DNA of 49,110 bases from Candidatus Pelagibacter sp. (GCA_028225715.1 JAOIXS010000006.1:1-49110), one strand, 5' to 3'. Counted from the first letter of the stretch, positions 18,565 to 26,753 are shown. Notes: generated by a model not told the origin, from the letters alone. A program made the numbers and translations.

Positions 18565-19335
18565 ATGAAAAAACTAAAATTGTTTGCTCTTGCGGCTGTA
18601 GCCTTAATGGGTCTATCAGGTGCAGCAAACGCAGAAACAGCCTTATTGGCTTCTGACGACTTCGTTGGGATCTCATTCTGGCTTGTATCAATGGTGATGT
18701 TAGCTTCGACTGCTTTCTTTTTCCTAGAAGCAGGAAATGTTGCAGCAAGTTGGAGAACATCGATAATTGTATCTGGTTTAGTAACTGGTATTGCTTTTGT
18801 ACATTACGTGTATATGAGAGATGTATGGGTTATGACTGGTGAGTCACCAACTGTTTACAGATATATTGACTGGCTAATCACTGTGCCATTACTAATGATA
18901 GAATTTTACCTTGTTCTAGCAGCAGTAGGTAAAGCAAATTCTGGAATATTCTGGAGATTGTTAATTGGAACAGTTGTGATGCTTGTAGGTGGATACTTAG
19001 GAGAAGCAGGATACATTAATGCTACACTTGGTTTTGTAATCGGTATGGCTGGATGGTTCTACATTCTTTATGAAGTATTCTCTGGTGAAGCAGGAAAAGC
19101 TGCAGCAAAAAGTGGAAACAAAGCTCTTGTTACTGCATTTGGTGCAATGAGAATGATCGTTACAGTTGGTTGGGCAATTTACCCATTAGGTTACGTATTT
19201 GGTTACCTAACAGGTGGTGTAGATGCTGACTCACTAAACGTAATTTACAATATAGCTGACTTGCTAAACAAAACTGCATTTGGTCTAATCATTTGGGCTG
19301 CGGCAGTGCAATCAGGTGGTAGAAAAGCTAAGTAA
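18565..19335 (+). CDS. Proteorhodopsin, green-light-tuned proton pump
   Basis: This seven-helix retinal protein pumps protons outward under light. The 256-aa protein begins with a cleavable-looking signal peptide ending ANA at residue 23. Key residues align with the characterised green proteorhodopsin at a constant +5 offset: His80 (H75), proton acceptor Asp102 (D97), proton donor Glu113 (E108) and Schiff-base Lys236 in LLNKTAFG (K231). The tuning position is Leu110 (L105), which predicts green absorption. The acceptor-Leu-donor set rules out a sodium- or chloride-pump motif. The gene has a strong AGAGGGAG ribosome site and its own terminator at 19363-19399. Confidence 0.98.
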   Translation: MKKLKLFALAAVALMGLSGAANAETALLASDDFVGISFWLVSMVMLASTAFFFLEAGNVAASWRTSIIVSGLVTGIAFVHYVYMRDVWVMTGESPTVYRYIDWLITVPLLMIEFYLVLAAVGKANSGIFWRLLIGTVVMLVGGYLGEAGYINATLGFVIGMAGWFYILYEVFSGEAGKAAAKSGNKALVTAFGAMRMIVTVGWAIYPLGYVFGYLTGGVDADSLNVIYNIADLLNKTAFGLIIWAAAVQSGGRKAK

Positions 19336-19362
19336 TTACTTTTAAACCTAAATAATTTAAAT

Positions 19363-19399
19363 AGGGCGAGTGCACTTTGTGTACTTGCCCTTTTTTTTT
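19363..19399 (+). terminator. Rho-independent terminator after proteorhodopsin
   Basis: An 11-bp stem (5' arm 19363-19373, 3' arm 19381-19391, two G-U pairs) encloses a 7-base loop and is followed by nine T residues (19391-19399). It lies 27 bases after the proteorhodopsin stop and 20 bases before the ferredoxin ATG. It should end most proteorhodopsin transcripts, and read-through may supply some ferredoxin expression. Confidence 0.85.
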
Positions 19400-19419
19400 A
19401 AGCAATTATATATAGTTCA

Positions 19420-19740
19420 ATGCCTAAAATTACCTACATTGAAAATAGTGGAAAGTCTCATACCATAGAAGTTTCTAATGGGTTGAGTGTAATGGAAGGT
19501 GCTGTTCAAAATGATATTCCTGGAATTGATGCTGATTGTGGTGGTGGAATGGCTTGTGCTACTTGCCATGTTTATGTCAAAGAAGAATGGTTTAATAAAC
19601 TTCCAAAAAAAGAAGATGGTGAAGAAGATATGTTAGATATGGCATTCGAACCAAAAGAGAACAGTAGACTAAGCTGCCAAGTGTTAGTTTCAGATGAATT
19701 AGATGGGTTAACAGTTAGCATTCCATCAAAACAAGGTTAA
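19420..19740 (+). CDS. 2Fe-2S ferredoxin, adrenodoxin type
   Basis: This is a small soluble electron carrier of 106 aa. The cluster ligands are visible as Cys40, Cys46, Cys49 (C-x5-C-x2-C in [11 protein letters not shown]) and Cys86, the adrenodoxin/FdxB-like pattern. [17 protein letters not shown] is also typical of this subgroup. Its stop directly abuts the start of the ferredoxin reductase gene, its probable electron partner. It lies immediately downstream of the proteorhodopsin terminator. Confidence 0.92.
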   Translation: MPKITYIENSGKSHTIEVSNGLSVMEGAVQNDIPGIDADCGGGMACATCHVYVKEEWFNKLPKKEDGEEDMLDMAFEPKENSRLSCQVLVSDELDGLTVSIPSKQG

Positions 19741-20757
19741 ATGATTAAAACAGATACTTTAATAATAGGTGCAGGGCCAGTTGGATTATTTTGCGTTCAT
19801 CAATTAGGAATAATTGGCCTTAAGTGTGAAGTAGTAGATAATTTGGATAAAATAGGTGGGCAGTGTATTGAACTTTATCCAGACAAACCTATTTATGACA
19901 TTCCTGCCGTTCCTGAATGCACTGGAGAAGAATTAACCAAAAACTTAATTGAACAGATAAAAGCGTTTAAAACAAATTTTCATTTAAATGAGCGAGTAGA
20001 AGAAATTAAAAAAGTTGAAAAAAAATGGTTAATTAAAACAAACAAAGGAACGGAATTTGAAGCATCAAGCATAATTATTGCAGCAGGTGTAGGCTCTTTT
20101 GAGCCAAGAAAATTCCCAACAAAAGAAATTGAAAAATATCAAGAAAAACAAATACTTTATTCAATTAAAGACAAAAAAATCTTTAAAGATAAAACAGTTA
20201 CCATTTTTGGTGGAGGTGACTCAGCATTAGATTGGGCAATAGAACTTTCAAATACATCTAAAGTTATATTGGTACACAGAAGAGATGAATTTAGAGGAAT
20301 GCAAGCAAGTATTGATAAAGTTAACCAATTAAAAGATGAAGGTAAAATAGAAGTTCATACAAAATATCAACTAGGTTCAGTAAATGGTAATGAAAAAGTT
20401 GAAAGTATTAAGATTAAACATGATGATGAAAGTATAAAAGAAATTAAAACTGACTATGTCTTGGGCTTTTTTGGATTAATAATGCAACTAGGACCGATTG
20501 CTGAATGGGGATTAAATTTAGATAAAAAGACAGTACCTGTTAATACAGAAAATTTTGAGACAAATAAAGAAGGTATTTTTGCTATTGGTGATATTTGTAC
20601 TTATCCTGGAAAACTTAAACTGATACTTTCAGGTTTTCATGAGGGTGCACTAGCTGCAAGAGGTTGTTTTAAATATGCTAAGCCAGATGAGAAATATAGA
20701 TTTGAGTTTACTACTTCATCTAAAACAGTAAAAAGCAGACTAGGCGTTAAAGAGTGA
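19741..20757 (+). CDS. Thioredoxin-reductase-like ferredoxin--NADP+ reductase
   Basis: This FAD/NAD(P)H flavoprotein (338 aa) has an N-terminal FAD-binding GAGPVG motif, the GGQCIELYPDKPIYDIP block, and an NADPH-binding GGGDSALDWAIEL motif near residue 158. It has no redox-active CxxC between the NADPH motif and the second FAD segment, so it is not a true thioredoxin reductase. The sequence fits the YumC/Chlorobium-type FNR. Adjacency to a 2Fe-2S ferredoxin supports electron exchange between NADPH and ferredoxin. Its stop overlaps the GTG start of the GST gene. Confidence 0.88.
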   Translation: MIKTDTLIIGAGPVGLFCVHQLGIIGLKCEVVDNLDKIGGQCIELYPDKPIYDIPAVPECTGEELTKNLIEQIKAFKTNFHLNERVEEIKKVEKKWLIKTNKGTEFEASSIIIAAGVGSFEPRKFPTKEIEKYQEKQILYSIKDKKIFKDKTVTIFGGGDSALDWAIELSNTSKVILVHRRDEFRGMQASIDKVNQLKDEGKIEVHTKYQLGSVNGNEKVESIKIKHDDESIKEIKTDYVLGFFGLIMQLGPIAEWGLNLDKKTVPVNTENFETNKEGIFAIGDICTYPGKLKLILSGFHEGALAARGCFKYAKPDEKYRFEFTTSSKTVKSRLGVKE

Positions 20758-21380
20758 TAGAGCTATATACCGCCGATACTCCAAATGGAAAAAAAATAAC
20801 CATATTATTAGAAGAAATAGGTTGTGATTTTAAAGTTACAGCAGTTGACCTGTCGAAAAATGAGCAATTAAAACCTGATTTTAAAAAAATAAGCCCCTTT
20901 GGAAAGATACCTGTAATAGTAGATCATGAAAATCAAGAATCAGTCTTTGAGTCTGGAGCGATCCTTATGTATTTAGCAGATAAATATAATAAATTTTATG
21001 AAGCTAAAGATCGTAATGTTATTAACCAGTGGTTAATGGCGCAGATGGGAACTATTGGACCAATGTTAGGACAGCATCATCAATTTCATCATTATAATCC
21101 TGGTAAAAGTCAATTTGGAGAAGAGAGATTTTTTAAAATTGCTAAAAGATTATATGGTGAGTTAGATGAAAGATTGTCTTCATCAAAATACTTAGCAGGT
21201 AATGATTATACAATTGCAGATATTGCAACTTGGCCCTGGCTAGCAAGACATGAATGGCATGATATTGGACTTAACAATTATAAAAATTTAACAAGATGGT
21301 ATTTAAATATCGCAAATAGAGAAGCTGTTATAAAGGGTTATGATCTTTTAAAAAATGGCTCCAAGATACCAAAACTATAA
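20754..21380 (+). CDS. Glutathione S-transferase family protein
   Basis: The 208-aa protein has an N-terminal thioredoxin-like domain (LYTADTPNGKKITILLEE, then FGKIPVIVD and ESGAILMYLADKY) and a C-terminal helical domain with DYTIADIATWPWL. This resembles the YfcG/YghU or Ure2p-like subgroup with TPNG at the glutathione site, which often shows disulfide reductase activity. It starts at a GTG overlapping the FNR stop by four bases (GTGA), so it belongs to the ferredoxin-FNR transcription unit. A role in glutathione-linked redox chemistry is inferred. The stop abuts the convergent PhyH gene without overlap. Confidence 0.88.
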   Translation: MIELYTADTPNGKKITILLEEIGCDFKVTAVDLSKNEQLKPDFKKISPFGKIPVIVDHENQESVFESGAILMYLADKYNKFYEAKDRNVINQWLMAQMGTIGPMLGQHHQFHHYNPGKSQFGEERFFKIAKRLYGELDERLSSSKYLAGNDYTIADIATWPWLARHEWHDIGLNNYKNLTRWYLNIANREAVIKGYDLLKNGSKIPKL

Positions 21381-22208
21381 TTAAAAATTTCCTTTTTTAA
21401 CAGAGCCAGGATAAAAAATTCTTTGAAGATCGTCATTTGCTTTTTTCCTTATTTCAATATCATTTGAGTTCATAAGGCTACTTGGTCTTTTAGTATGTTG
21501 ATGGTACTTGAAAGTATCATTTCCTCTTGCTTGCTGGACGTACATTTTACCTAAAACTTGATCTACATTACTGCCAATATAACTTTGAACCACAAACCCA
21601 ATTCTTCTATCATTAGTTTTATTTAGCCCTGAACCATGAACTATTGTTGGATGATGCAATGACATTTGCCCTGCTTTTAAAACTAAAGGAGTTGTTTCAT
21701 CTAAAGGAACATTTTCAACTGTTTGACCTCTTGTTAATAAATTACCTTCATCATATTTTTGCTCATGATGTTTGATATTATCTTTATGTGAACCAGACCA
21801 CATTTTCATACAACCGTTTTCTTCATTAGCATCAGTTATTGCCAACCATGCAGTTACCCAATTGTGTGGTTCCAATCCAATATATGTTGCATCTTGATGA
21901 AAACTTACAAATCCTTTTTCATAAGGGTTTTTAATAAACAAAGTTGTTCCACAGATAAGAATATTTTTTCCAATTATGCTCTCAACAGCATCTAACATTT
22001 TAGAATTATGACAAACTTCATCTAGTATGGGAGAAATCATATGTACATAATTTCTACCAGCTCCTTTTAATTCATCAGGCCATTTAGTTTCAATATTTTC
22101 TATTTCTTTTCTTATCTCAAATGCTTCATCTTTAGTTAAGACTTCTATTGGAGCCACATAGCCATTATCATGATACTCTTGAAGTTGATTTGAGGACAAT
22201 TTAGGCAT
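21381..22208 (-). CDS. Phytanoyl-CoA dioxygenase (PhyH) family Fe(II)/2-oxoglutarate oxygenase
   Basis: The 275-aa protein is a non-haem iron oxygenase. The likely iron ligands are His104 and Asp106 (SFHQDATY) and His191 (IVHGSG), with Arg201 as probable 2-oxoglutarate contact. The HQD...GLEPHNWVTAWLAI block is typical of the large bacterial PhyH family. It lacks the sequence context of ectoine hydroxylase EctD, even though an ectoine-type transporter lies nearby. The substrate cannot be assigned. It is divergent from the MOSC gene by 18 bp and abuts GST at its 3' end. Confidence 0.85.
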   Translation of the reverse strand: MPKLSSNQLQEYHDNGYVAPIEVLTKDEAFEIRKEIENIETKWPDELKGAGRNYVHMISPILDEVCHNSKMLDAVESIIGKNILICGTTLFIKNPYEKGFVSFHQDATYIGLEPHNWVTAWLAITDANEENGCMKMWSGSHKDNIKHHEQKYDEGNLLTRGQTVENVPLDETTPLVLKAGQMSLHHPTIVHGSGLNKTNDRRIGFVVQSYIGSNVDQVLGKMYVQQARGNDTFKYHQHTKRPSSLMNSNDIEIRKKANDDLQRIFYPGSVKKGNF

Positions 22209-22226
22209 ATTATTTAAAAATATTAT

Positions 22227-23018
22227 ATGAGCGCAACTATTTCTTCAATAAATTATTGTCCAGTCAAATCTGTATCATTTCAAACTATTGATAAGTGTGA
22301 AATTAAAAAAGATATCGGAATTATAGGAGATCGAATTTTTGCATTTGCCAAAAATCTTAACTTAGATAAAGCACAACTATTTGAAAAAAGCCCAGAGGAG
22401 AGAAAAGGTAAATGGAATAAAGTTTTAACTCTTAAAAATTCTCCAGTTTTAAATAAGTATAATTTTTTGTATAAGGAAAATAGCTTAACATTAACCTCTA
22501 AAGGTAAAAAAATTTTAACAATCGATATAAATGAATTAAGTGAACGTCAATTACTTTCAAATAAGATTATAGAATTAGAAAGCTCTTTGAAGGAACCAAT
22601 AGTTTTAATGAAAAATGAAGAGCTTCCTTTTTTTGATACATCAATTTCAAATAAAGTTGATTTTGTTAATTCAGTCTCACTTATAAACATACAAAGCGTC
22701 GATGATTTCCAAAAAAAAATAAATGAAAAAGTTGAAATATCTAGATTTAGAGGAAATATATGTATTGATGGGATTAAGCCTTGGAAGGAAAGAGAATGGA
22801 TAGGAAAAACTATAAAGATTAATAACATTTCCTTTAAGGTTGAGAAAAATATTCCAAGATGTGTTGCAATTAATTTAAAACCAACAACAGATGACAATTC
22901 TCTAAATTTACTTCAATCATTAAAAAAAAATTATAATCATTTTGAAATGGGAATTTATTTAACGGTACTTGATGATGGTGAAATTAATTTAGGTGATAAG
23001 GTTAAGATAATTAATTAA
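22227..23018 (+). CDS. MOSC-domain protein
   Basis: The 263-aa protein has an N-terminal MOSC beta-barrel (INYCPVKSVSFQ, GIIGDRIFAF) and a C-terminal MOSC domain with RFRGNICIDG, a conserved Cys in PRCVAIN near residue 213, and a final LGDKVKI. MOSC proteins bind or transfer sulfur carried by the molybdenum cofactor, as in mARC and YcbX. There is no visible ferredoxin domain, unlike E. coli YcbX, so a partner reductase may be needed. The substrate is unknown. The 18-bp gap to the divergent PhyH gene leaves almost no room for separate promoters. Confidence 0.8.
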   Translation: MSATISSINYCPVKSVSFQTIDKCEIKKDIGIIGDRIFAFAKNLNLDKAQLFEKSPEERKGKWNKVLTLKNSPVLNKYNFLYKENSLTLTSKGKKILTIDINELSERQLLSNKIIELESSLKEPIVLMKNEELPFFDTSISNKVDFVNSVSLINIQSVDDFQKKINEKVEISRFRGNICIDGIKPWKEREWIGKTIKINNISFKVEKNIPRCVAINLKPTTDDNSLNLLQSLKKNYNHFEMGIYLTVLDDGEINLGDKVKIIN

Positions 23019-23035
23019 TAAAAATATTTTATTAA

Positions 23036-23050
23036 GCAACTTTAAGTTGC
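23036..23050 (+). terminator. Weak hairpin between the MOSC gene and ehuB
   Basis: A perfect short dyad (GCAAC, 5-base centre, GTTGC; the symmetry extends to 7 bp arms around one base) lies 17 bases after the MOSC stop. A T-rich stretch follows, but the T run is offset by several bases. It could be a poor terminator or part of the ehuB leader. Confidence 0.3.
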
Positions 23051-23124
23051 ATTTACTTTTTTGGTGTACAAACAACTTCAATTTTGTTTTAATTATTAAA
23101 ATAAACTTAAATAGAGGAAAAAAA

Positions 23125-23970
23125 ATGAATAGATTTTTAAAATCGATTGGAGTTTCTCTTGTACTTCTTTTTAGTATTTCTGCAGTTAGCGCTGAAACGT
23201 TAACTAGTAAACTAGAAGGTGGTCACAAGTTAAGACTTGGTTTTGGTACCGCTGTACCGTGGGCTTATGCTGGAGATAATGGTGAAGCTTTAGGATTTGT
23301 TAACATGATTGCTTTAACAGTTCTTGAAGAAATGGGAATTACAGAACATGAAACTAAAGTGTTTGAATGGTCTGGATTGATTCCAGGAATAAATGCAAAT
23401 CGTTCAGATATGGTAACTGGTGGTATGTACATTCTTAAAAGTAGATGTGCGAACATGAATTTCTCAGACCCAATAGGTGTGTTTGGTGATGCAATGTTAG
23501 TGCCAAAAGGAAATCCAAAAGGAATTAATAACTATGCAGATGTCATTAGCACTGGTGCAAAACTTGTAACTGGTGCTGGTTTTAACACAGTTGAAGCTGC
23601 TAAAAAGTATGGTGTTCCTGAAAGTCAAATGATGTTAGTTGAAGGTGAAGTTGGAATTCTAGCTGCAATGAAAGCTGGAAGAGCAGATGTTGCTGTACAA
23701 ACTTTCTTTGGTGCAAAAGAGCATGAAGAAAAAACAGGTGGTGCATTTGAAGTAACTGATCCTAAATTAATGCCTAAAGAAACTTTAAATGTAGTTGGTA
23801 TTGGTTTTAGAAAAACTGATGTTGAATTTAGAGATAACTTTAATATAGCATTAGCAAAAGTTATGGCAAACCCAGCGACTATGTTAGAAAGAGCTGGTAA
23901 GTATGGGTATGATAAAGCTCAACTACCACCTCCTGAAATGAGTACTGAGTGGGCTTGTTCAACTAAGTAG
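23125..23970 (+). CDS. ehuB: Ectoine/hydroxyectoine-type ABC transporter, periplasmic binding protein
   Basis: This family-3 solute-binding protein delivers substrate to the permeases encoded next to it. I chose the ATG at 23125, preceded by AGAGG, which begins a standard signal peptide (MNRFLKSIG... ending SAVSA). An upstream in-frame ATG at 23047 would add 26 non-signal residues. Positions that resemble characterised EhuB include GLIPGINANRSDMV, a downstream RC, and GVPESQM. The mature protein is about 260 aa. Ectoine specificity is inferred from these similarities and gene order, and a related compatible solute or amino acid remains possible. A hairpin terminator separates it from ehuC. 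Confidence 0.75.
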   Translation: MNRFLKSIGVSLVLLFSISAVSAETLTSKLEGGHKLRLGFGTAVPWAYAGDNGEALGFVNMIALTVLEEMGITEHETKVFEWSGLIPGINANRSDMVTGGMYILKSRCANMNFSDPIGVFGDAMLVPKGNPKGINNYADVISTGAKLVTGAGFNTVEAAKKYGVPESQMMLVEGEVGILAAMKAGRADVAVQTFFGAKEHEEKTGGAFEVTDPKLMPKETLNVVGIGFRKTDVEFRDNFNIALAKVMANPATMLERAGKYGYDKAQLPPPEMSTEWACSTK

Positions 23971-23990
23971 TATAAATAATAAATTGATTT

Positions 23991-24028
23991 AATCAGGCGA
24001 TGAATAAAAGTCGCCTGATTTTTTTTTA
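23991..24028 (+). terminator. Intercistronic hairpin terminator/attenuator after ehuB
   Basis: A perfect 10-bp stem (AATCAGGCGA at 23991-24000 and TCGCCTGATT at 24011-24020) with a 10-base loop is followed by a run of T to 24027. It sits 20 bases after the ehuB stop and before the ehuC GTG. Its place inside the operon suggests partial termination or 3'-end stabilisation, giving more binding protein than permease. Confidence 0.85.
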
Positions 24029-24050
24029 AATTTAATAAAGGTTTTTAAAC

Positions 24051-24722
24051 GTGAGTTACTTTTCATTTTTAGCTGAGCATGGATCTACAATGCTATTAGG
24101 GACGGTCACTACACTTAAAGTGTTAGTTTGTGCAACCATTTTATATGTAATTATCTCTATAATTTTTGGGTTGATGCGTGTATCTAATAATTCAGTTATT
24201 CAAGGTGTTGCAACAGTATATATAGAATTTTTTAGAGGAACTTCTTTATTAGTTCAGCTGTTCTGGTTTTATTATGTCTTGCCTTTTTTTGGTATTTCAC
24301 TAGAGGCATTTACTGCTGGAGTTGTTGCAATAGGAATGAACTTTGGAGCTTATGGAGCAGAAATTGTTAGAGGTGGAATATTAGCAGTACCTAAAGGACA
24401 GTGGGAAGGGGCTCATGCTTTAAATTTTAGTCCTTTTAAAAGAATGAAAAATATTATTATACCTCAAATTTTTCCAATTATACTTCCTCCTGCTGCAAAT
24501 TTAACTGTAGAGCTTTTAAAAGCAACAGCTTTAGTTGCATTAGTAACTGTTGTTGATTTAACTTTTGAAGCAAAACAAATTAATGCAATCACTTGGTTAT
24601 CAGCTCAATGTTTTGGTACCGCACTTTTAATTTATTATATAATTTCTAGATTTTTTCTAGTACCATTCTTACGTTGGTTAGAAGTTCTTGCTGCAAGAAA
24701 AGTTGGAAGAGGGAAAGTATAA
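24051..24722 (+). CDS. ehuC: Ectoine-type ABC transporter permease, first subunit
   Basis: This 223-aa inner-membrane permease belongs to the His/Glu/Gln/Arg family. The EAA loop is visible as GAHALNFSPFKRMKNIIIPQIFP near residues 122-144, and the FIEFFRGTSLLVQLFW type segment lies near residue 60. Translation starts at a GTG. The stop overlaps the ehuD ATG (TAATG at 24720-24724), so the two permease subunits are likely made in equal amounts. Confidence 0.8.
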   Translation: MSYFSFLAEHGSTMLLGTVTTLKVLVCATILYVIISIIFGLMRVSNNSVIQGVATVYIEFFRGTSLLVQLFWFYYVLPFFGISLEAFTAGVVAIGMNFGAYGAEIVRGGILAVPKGQWEGAHALNFSPFKRMKNIIIPQIFPIILPPAANLTVELLKATALVALVTVVDLTFEAKQINAITWLSAQCFGTALLIYYIISRFFLVPFLRWLEVLAARKVGRGKV

Positions 24723-25399
24723 TGAACGCAGAGTGGAAATGGGATTTTGCTTTTCAAATTCTACCCCAAATGTTGTGGGCGACACTAAATACAATAATGG
24801 CAGCAGGCATTGGTTATGCTATTGCAGCTGTTGTAGGTTTATTATTTTTATTAGGTCAAAGAACTCCATATAAATTTATAAATATAATTGTTAGAGAAAT
24901 TATTGAATTTATTCGTTCAACACCTCTTCTTATTCAATTATTTTTTGTTTATTTTGTAGGTCCACAATTTGGAATTACATTGTCAGCTTGGGTTTGTGCA
25001 ATGATAACTATAGGTCTACATTTTGGAACTTATCTTTCAGAAGTATATAGAGGTGCATTAGAGGGTGTCCCAAAAACACAATGGGAAGCCTGTAGAGCTT
25101 TAAATTTTACAACCTTGTATACCTATCGAAGAATAGTTTTACCTCAAGCTTTTCCAATAGCAATCCCAGGAATGGGGAATTATTTAGTTGGGATTTTTAA
25201 AGACACACCACTACTTTCAACAATTGGTGTTGCAGAATTATTTCATGCAGCAACTGCTGTAGGAGGTTATCACTATCGTTATTTAGAGCCATATACTATA
25301 GTCGGAATTATTTTTTTAGCCCTTTCTATTCCAGCTGCTATGGGTATTAGAAGATTAGAAAGATCAGTAAATAAAGCTCAAGGAAAGGTAAAAAATTAA
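24722..25399 (+). CDS. ehuD: Ectoine-type ABC transporter permease, second subunit
   Basis: This is the second permease of the transporter. I use the ATG at 24722 (225 aa), which forms the TAATG junction with ehuC. A longer TTG-initiated frame from 24674 would read the end of ehuC out of frame. The EAA loop is EACRALNFTTLYTYRRIVLPQAFP-like near residues 120-143, with EFIRSTPLLIQLFFVYF near residue 59. Five hydrophobic segments are expected. The ehuA ATG follows the stop with no gap. Confidence 0.8.
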   Translation: MNAEWKWDFAFQILPQMLWATLNTIMAAGIGYAIAAVVGLLFLLGQRTPYKFINIIVREIIEFIRSTPLLIQLFFVYFVGPQFGITLSAWVCAMITIGLHFGTYLSEVYRGALEGVPKTQWEACRALNFTTLYTYRRIVLPQAFPIAIPGMGNYLVGIFKDTPLLSTIGVAELFHAATAVGGYHYRYLEPYTIVGIIFLALSIPAAMGIRRLERSVNKAQGKVKN

Positions 25400-26194
25400 A
25401 TGGAAGATAAAAAAAATTTTGATGATGTATTAGTGAAGTTTTCTGATGTTACAAAGCAATATGGAGACCTTGTTGTTTTAGATAAGCTTAATTTAGAAAT
25501 CAAAAAAAATGAAATGGTTTCAATTATTGGTCCATCTGGATCTGGAAAAACTACTGTCTTAAGAGTTTTAATGACTTTAGAAAAAATTAATCAAGGTATA
25601 ATTCATTTAGATGGCGAACCTTTAACCCATATGATGGAAAAAGAAAAACTTGTTTTTGCTAATGAAAAATATTTAAGAGAAAGACGTTCAAAAATTGGAA
25701 TGGTATTCCAGCAATTTAATCTTTTCCCTCATATGACCGCTCTACAAAATTGTATTGAGGCACCAGTTGAAGTATTGGGTATGAAAAAAGAAGAAGCTGA
25801 AGAAAGAGCTTTAGATTTATTAGATTTAGTAGGATTATCAGATAAAAAAGATGAACATCCTTCAAGATTATCAGGTGGTCAACAGCAACGTGTTGCTATA
25901 GCTAGAGCCTTAGCAATGAGACCAAAGGTTATGCTTTTAGATGAAATTACATCCGCATTAGATCCAGAAGTTGTTGGTGAAGTTTTAAATGTAATTAGAT
26001 CTTTGAACAAAGAGCATGATCTTACTATGATTATGGTTACACACCAGATGGGTTTTGCTAGAGAAATATCAGATAGAGTATGTTTTTTTAATGAAGGTAA
26101 AATATTTGAACAAGGACCCCCAGAACAATTATTTGATGATCCACAAAATGAAAGAACTAAACAATTTTTACATGCTGTTCTTGATGCTAATTAA
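25400..26194 (+). CDS. ehuA: Ectoine-type ABC transporter ATP-binding protein
   Basis: This 264-aa cytoplasmic ATPase powers the EhuBCD transporter. It has Walker A (GPSGSGKTT) near residue 45, the Q-loop in [12 protein letters not shown], the signature [15 protein letters not shown], Walker B ([11 protein letters not shown]) and the switch His in VTHQMGFA. The insertion before the Q-loop is usual for the polar amino acid/ectoine ATPases. The family name rests on the operon. The gene order here is B-C-D-A. Confidence 0.85.
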   Translation: MEDKKNFDDVLVKFSDVTKQYGDLVVLDKLNLEIKKNEMVSIIGPSGSGKTTVLRVLMTLEKINQGIIHLDGEPLTHMMEKEKLVFANEKYLRERRSKIGMVFQQFNLFPHMTALQNCIEAPVEVLGMKKEEAEERALDLLDLVGLSDKKDEHPSRLSGGQQQRVAIARALAMRPKVMLLDEITSALDPEVVGEVLNVIRSLNKEHDLTMIMVTHQMGFAREISDRVCFFNEGKIFEQGPPEQLFDDPQNERTKQFLHAVLDAN

Positions 26195-26210
26195 GAAATA
26201 TATTTAGACC

Positions 26211-26753
26211 TTAATCGTCAGCGAATACTTTTTCATCTTTTTCATGCTTTTCTTGAGCAGCAATACAAAGATGAGCAACTGGTCTTGCCATCAATCTTTT
26301 TAATCCAATTGGTTCAGCAGTTTCTGCACAAAATCCAAAAGTTTTATCTTTTATTCTTATTAAAGCTTGGTCAATTTTAGAAATTAATTTTATTTGTCTA
26401 TTGATTGCTTTCATTTCTACAGTTTTATCTGTGTAAGAACTTGCCTGATCTACAATATCTGCTGATACACTATTGTCATCCATTGACCCATGGTAAAGAG
26501 CTTCATTATTTGCTTTTACCAATTCTTTTTTCCACTCAGTAAGTTTTATCTTAAAAAAAGATAAGTGCTTGTCACACATATATTTTTCAGTATCCTTTGG
26601 GATATATGTTTTTGAAATTTTAATCATTGCCTTTACTTTGTTTTCAGTGGCACTAATCTTTTTTATTACTTTAGTAGGTTTTTTGATTGCAACAGCAACT
26701 TTTTTTGCTTTAGCTGTTGGTTTTTTAGTAGATGATTTTGAGATTTTAGGCAT
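26211..26753 (-). CDS. dksA: DksA/TraR family RNA polymerase regulator, two-cysteine variant
   Basis: DksA binds the RNA polymerase secondary channel and mediates the ppGpp response. The 180-aa protein has a Lys-rich N-terminal extension of about 45 residues, a coiled coil whose tip retains the functional DxxDxA motif (Asp99, Asp102, Ala104), and a C-terminal globular domain. Canonical DksA has four zinc-binding Cys. Here only the first of each pair remains (Cys142, Cys163) and the partners are Thr145 and Ala166, so zinc binding is probably lost or weak. The remaining context (EPIGLKRLMARP) is typical. It is convergent with ehuA. Confidence 0.88.
   Translation of the reverse strand: MPKISKSSTKKPTAKAKKVAVAIKKPTKVIKKISATENKVKAMIKISKTYIPKDTEKYMCDKHLSFFKIKLTEWKKELVKANNEALYHGSMDDNSVSADIVDQASSYTDKTVEMKAINRQIKLISKIDQALIRIKDKTFGFCAETAEPIGLKRLMARPVAHLCIAAQEKHEKDEKVFADD

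Noticed and set aside
19741..20757. Annotation as thioredoxin reductase.
   Set aside because: There is no CxxC active site between the NADPH motif and the C-terminal FAD segment, so ferredoxin-NADP reductase is preferred.
21381..22208. PhyH-family gene as ectoine hydroxylase EctD.
   Set aside because: The EctD signature region is not present; the HQD context is that of general PhyH proteins. Proximity to an ectoine-type transporter is not enough.
23047..23124. Upstream in-frame ATG extending ehuB by 26 residues.
   Set aside because: The extension precedes a standard signal peptide and the AGAGG ribosome site lies just before the internal ATG at 23125.
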